A stretch of 22,231 nucleotides of DNA from a virus, in the IMG/VR virus record IMGVR_UViG_3300034980_000061, positions 1-22,231 of that record. One strand, written 5' to 3'. Position numbers and translations under genes: made by a program. The notes below the pieces were generated by a model. The model saw only the letters and a program-made list of their open reading frames with translations, made no database searches and had not been told where the DNA came from. Each line of letters begins with the position of its first letter. Positions within the stretch are counted from its first letter, which is position 1. Of this stretch, positions 20,275 to 22,231 are shown in pieces.

Positions 20275-20590
20275 AACGACGGAAAATCGACGGGCTAATG
20301 GGCAATTTGCCAAAGGAAATTCTGCTGGTGTGCAATTCAAGCCTGGAAACAATGCTAATCCTAATGGAAGGAGAGGTGCATTGGCTGATATAATCAATGA
20401 AGTATTTGAAGAAGAAGATGTTGATGGCAAGACAAACAAAGAACGGATGATCCGCAAAGTATATAGGATGGCGATGAATGGAAGCCTCGGTGCTGTATCC
20501 TATCTATCTGATAGATCAGAAGGTAAGGCTAAAGAATTCAAAGAAGTAACTACCAAGACCGAACCAATCAAGATAATGAGCTTTGACTAA
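20267..20590 (+). CDS. DUF5681-like protein, candidate small terminase
   Basis: 107 residues. The N-terminal GQFAKGNSAGVQFKPGNNAN and NPNGRRGALADIINEVF match the DUF5681-type pattern (xGxFxKGxSGNPxGR) found in small phage proteins encoded directly before the large terminase. The middle holds a helix (NKERMIRKVYRMAMNGSLGA) and AVSYLSDRSEGK, which are also typical. It probably recognises phage DNA at packaging start, as a small terminase does; this is inference from family neighbours and position. It overlaps the large terminase by eight bases. Confidence 0.7.
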   Translation: MSETTENRRANGQFAKGNSAGVQFKPGNNANPNGRRGALADIINEVFEEEDVDGKTNKERMIRKVYRMAMNGSLGAVSYLSDRSEGKAKEFKEVTTKTEPIKIMSFD

Positions 20591-21791
20591 TAATTGGAAA
20601 GCCAACGACTTACGCAAGAGTATCATTCTCGATCCACACCGATTCAAAGTGGTGGTAGCTGGTCGCAGATGGGGAAAATCTTATTTAAGTCTGATGTGGC
20701 TATTAACAAAAGAAATCCAACCAGGTGAACGTAGATGGATAGTAGGGCCAACATACCGATCATTAAAAAGCACGACATGGCCGATACTCAGGGCATTAAT
20801 GAGACAGCATGAAGGTGCGGTTATAAATGAATCAGACTTATCAATTAAGCTACCGAATGATTCAGAGATTGCTCTTAAAGGCTCTGAACAAGAGAACAAT
20901 CTTCGTGGTGCTGGATTGGATATGGTTGTGATGGAAGAATTCTCATACATCAAGCCTCATGTATATGAAGAGATTATCTATCCGATGCTGACAACAACAC
21001 AAGGTGAAGCCTTATTCATTGGTACGCCTAATTCATTTGATCATCTATATGATTATTACTTACGGGGCCAAAGTGATCCTGATTGGAAGTCGTGGCAGTT
21101 TACTACAGAACAGGGTGGATTTGTACCAAAGGATGAGATAGAAAGAGCCAAAGCAACAATGGATGAACAGACTTACAAGACTGAATTCCTTGCTGATTTC
21201 GTGAGTACAGGAAGCCGTGCCGCATACAACTTTGATCGTAAGATTCATGTTAAACAGGCTGAAGAATTAACCGCTAATCTATTCTGGGGAATTGATTTCA
21301 ATGTGGATTACATGACGGCTGTACTTGGATGTGAATACTCTGATGGCACGATACACTATTTCGATGAGATAAGACAATCCAATTCTAATACTGAACAACT
21401 CGCACAAGCGATGAAGAAGGTCGCACCAAACATCAATGTATATCCAGATAGTTCTGGAAGGAATAGATCAACTACTTCAAATAAAAGTGATCATGTAATT
21501 CTTATGGAAAATGGTTTTAATGTGATCTCAAAGAAGGCTAATCCACCAATCATAGATAGAATCAACGCATTGAATCGGATGCTTCAAGATGCCAATGGTA
21601 AGATACGGATGACAGTTGATCCTAAGTGTACATACCTGATAAAAGATTTAGAACAAGTGCAAAGATCAAGGGATGGGAAAATTGATAAGACAAAAGATAT
21701 ATCTCTCACTCATGCTTTAGATGCTTGTTCATATTACATAGCTCTAAAATATCCTGTGGTGCAGAGATTGGTAACAAGTTCACAATGGTAA
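20583..21791 (+). CDS. terL: Terminase large subunit
   Basis: 402 residues. ATPase motifs: AGRRWGKS (Walker A, 26-33), DMVVMEEF (Walker B with E118/E119, 113-120) and FIGTPN (motif III, 145-150). The nuclease domain has acidic residues D238 in WGIDFN, D289 in YPDSSG and D380 in THALDACSYY, as in the RNase H-like terminase nucleases. It pumps DNA into the prohead and cuts it. An in-frame TGA at 20577-20579 and no ATG before the Walker A motif make the TTG at 20583 the only sensible start. It overlaps the upstream gene by eight bases and probably depends on its translation. Confidence 0.97.
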   Translation: MTNNWKANDLRKSIILDPHRFKVVVAGRRWGKSYLSLMWLLTKEIQPGERRWIVGPTYRSLKSTTWPILRALMRQHEGAVINESDLSIKLPNDSEIALKGSEQENNLRGAGLDMVVMEEFSYIKPHVYEEIIYPMLTTTQGEALFIGTPNSFDHLYDYYLRGQSDPDWKSWQFTTEQGGFVPKDEIERAKATMDEQTYKTEFLADFVSTGSRAAYNFDRKIHVKQAEELTANLFWGIDFNVDYMTAVLGCEYSDGTIHYFDEIRQSNSNTEQLAQAMKKVAPNINVYPDSSGRNRSTTSNKSDHVILMENGFNVISKKANPPIIDRINALNRMLQDANGKIRMTVDPKCTYLIKDLEQVQRSRDGKIDKTKDISLTHALDACSYYIALKYPVVQRLVTSSQW

Positions 21792-21794
21792 TCT

Positions 21795-22231
21795 ATGGAA
21801 TATAATTTTCACGATAAAGTGATGCTTCCTTCTCTCGGTAGGGATGTAGTCATGCAGTCTGTACAACGTGCCGAGAACGATTTGAAAAAGGATGAGATTG
21901 CCGAGAAAGATACTGCTCTTGATTTCTATTACAATAAGAAGTTAGATACACATCTGGCTCAATGGTTTCCAGGATCATCATTAGAACAAGTGCCGCCATT
22001 CGGTATGCGGATTGTACCGAGATTTGCGAAGGCAAGGATGATGTTATTTAAATCACCACCTGAAAGATTTATCAATGGTGAACCAGCAGATGAATATATG
22101 GATATGGCTTACCATCTGGATAGTAAAGCACGAGAGTTCGCAGAAATAGCATGGCTCATAGGTAAGTGCCACTTCCGCAGTAAGTATTCGGATAGGCATG
22201 AACGGATTGAATACGATATAGTCACCAATGC
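21795..22231 (+). CDS. Portal-like protein, 3'-truncated
   Basis: The frame is open from the ATG at 21795 to the end of the window, giving 145 residues and continuing beyond. It begins MEYNFHDKVMLPSLGRDVVM and includes DFYYNKKLDTHLAQWFPGSS, then FGMRIVPRFAKARMMLFKSP and PPERFINGEPADEYMDMAYH. The order (after the large terminase by three bases), the N-terminal helices and the RIVPRFAKARMMLFKSPPE stretch fit phage portal proteins, the ring through which DNA enters the head. Only the N-terminal third or less is visible, so the call rests mainly on position. Confidence 0.75.
   Translation, partial: MEYNFHDKVMLPSLGRDVVMQSVQRAENDLKKDEIAEKDTALDFYYNKKLDTHLAQWFPGSSLEQVPPFGMRIVPRFAKARMMLFKSPPERFINGEPADEYMDMAYHLDSKAREFAEIAWLIGKCHFRSKYSDRHERIEYDIVTN

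Noticed and set aside
1-22231. CRISPR array, insertion sequence or integrase/attachment site
   Set aside because: No regularly spaced repeats, no transposase or recombinase gene and no terminal direct repeats were found. The transposase-like zinc ribbon at 17222 belongs to an exonuclease.

Overview
This window is part of a tailed double-stranded DNA bacteriophage genome (Caudoviricetes), most probably a siphovirus. It carries a tail tube, a tape measure and tail-tip proteins but no sheath gene, together with a large terminase and the start of a portal-like gene. The DNA is AT-rich, every gene is on the + strand, and most neighbouring genes overlap by 1-8 bases (ATGA or TAATG junctions). Several genes have good Shine-Dalgarno sites (AAAGGA, GGGAGG, AAAAGGAGG), so the host is a bacterium. 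The host cannot be named from this sequence; an aquatic origin is only an impression from protein style. No integrase, immunity repressor, tRNA or DNA polymerase is seen. Both ends cut through a gene, so this is an arbitrary slice. If the genome is circular or permuted, the rest of the portal plus protease, capsid and head genes should lie between base 22231 and base 1.

Layout. (1) 3-1427: end of a LamG (concanavalin-like) repeat protein and a SAP-motif protein. (2) 1509-3307: lysis block with three single-membrane-span, coiled-coil holin-like proteins, two other small proteins and an M15 (L-Ala-D-Glu type) endolysin with its zinc and catalytic residues. It sits inside the structural region. 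(3) 3300-6815: unknown small protein, head-tail connector-like protein, tail terminator-like protein, small unknown, tail tube protein, and a gpG/gpGT-type tail chaperone pair joined by a -1 frameshift at A AAA AAA. (4) 6897-12088: tape measure, large tail-tip/hub protein and a second tail protein, closed by a rho-independent terminator at 12126-12155. (5) 12157-18154: a promoter, a highly structured leader, then small early genes, an SSB-like protein, an HNH nuclease, a C5-cytosine methyltransferase, a replication-initiator-like protein and a zinc-ribbon DnaQ/YprB-type exonuclease. (6) 18263-19968: small proteins, a PD-(D/E)XK-like nuclease and a sigma-region-4-like regulator. (7) 19968-22231: a structured non-coding element, a small protein, a DUF5681-like small terminase candidate, the large terminase and a truncated portal-like gene.

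Five short genes were recovered by reading the gaps (1933-2103, 13094-13228, 13464-13580, 18263-18403, 18932-19063), and the truncated genes at both ends were extended or added (3-905, 21795-22231).

The most interesting non-coding signal is the leader at 12192-12297. The predicted transcript starts with GATGAGACA. The complement TGTCTCATC lies in the loop of a perfect GGGGGGCTT/AAGCCCCCC stem, and a second GATGAGACA lies exactly between the Shine-Dalgarno sequence and the ATG of the first early gene. The same ribosome-binding segment (AAAGGATGAGACAA) precedes the replication-initiator gene at 15924. This suggests a cis, and possibly trans, translational switch. Three other sizeable intergenic gaps (6816-6896, 18155-18262, 19969-20088) also hold inverted repeats containing G/C runs.
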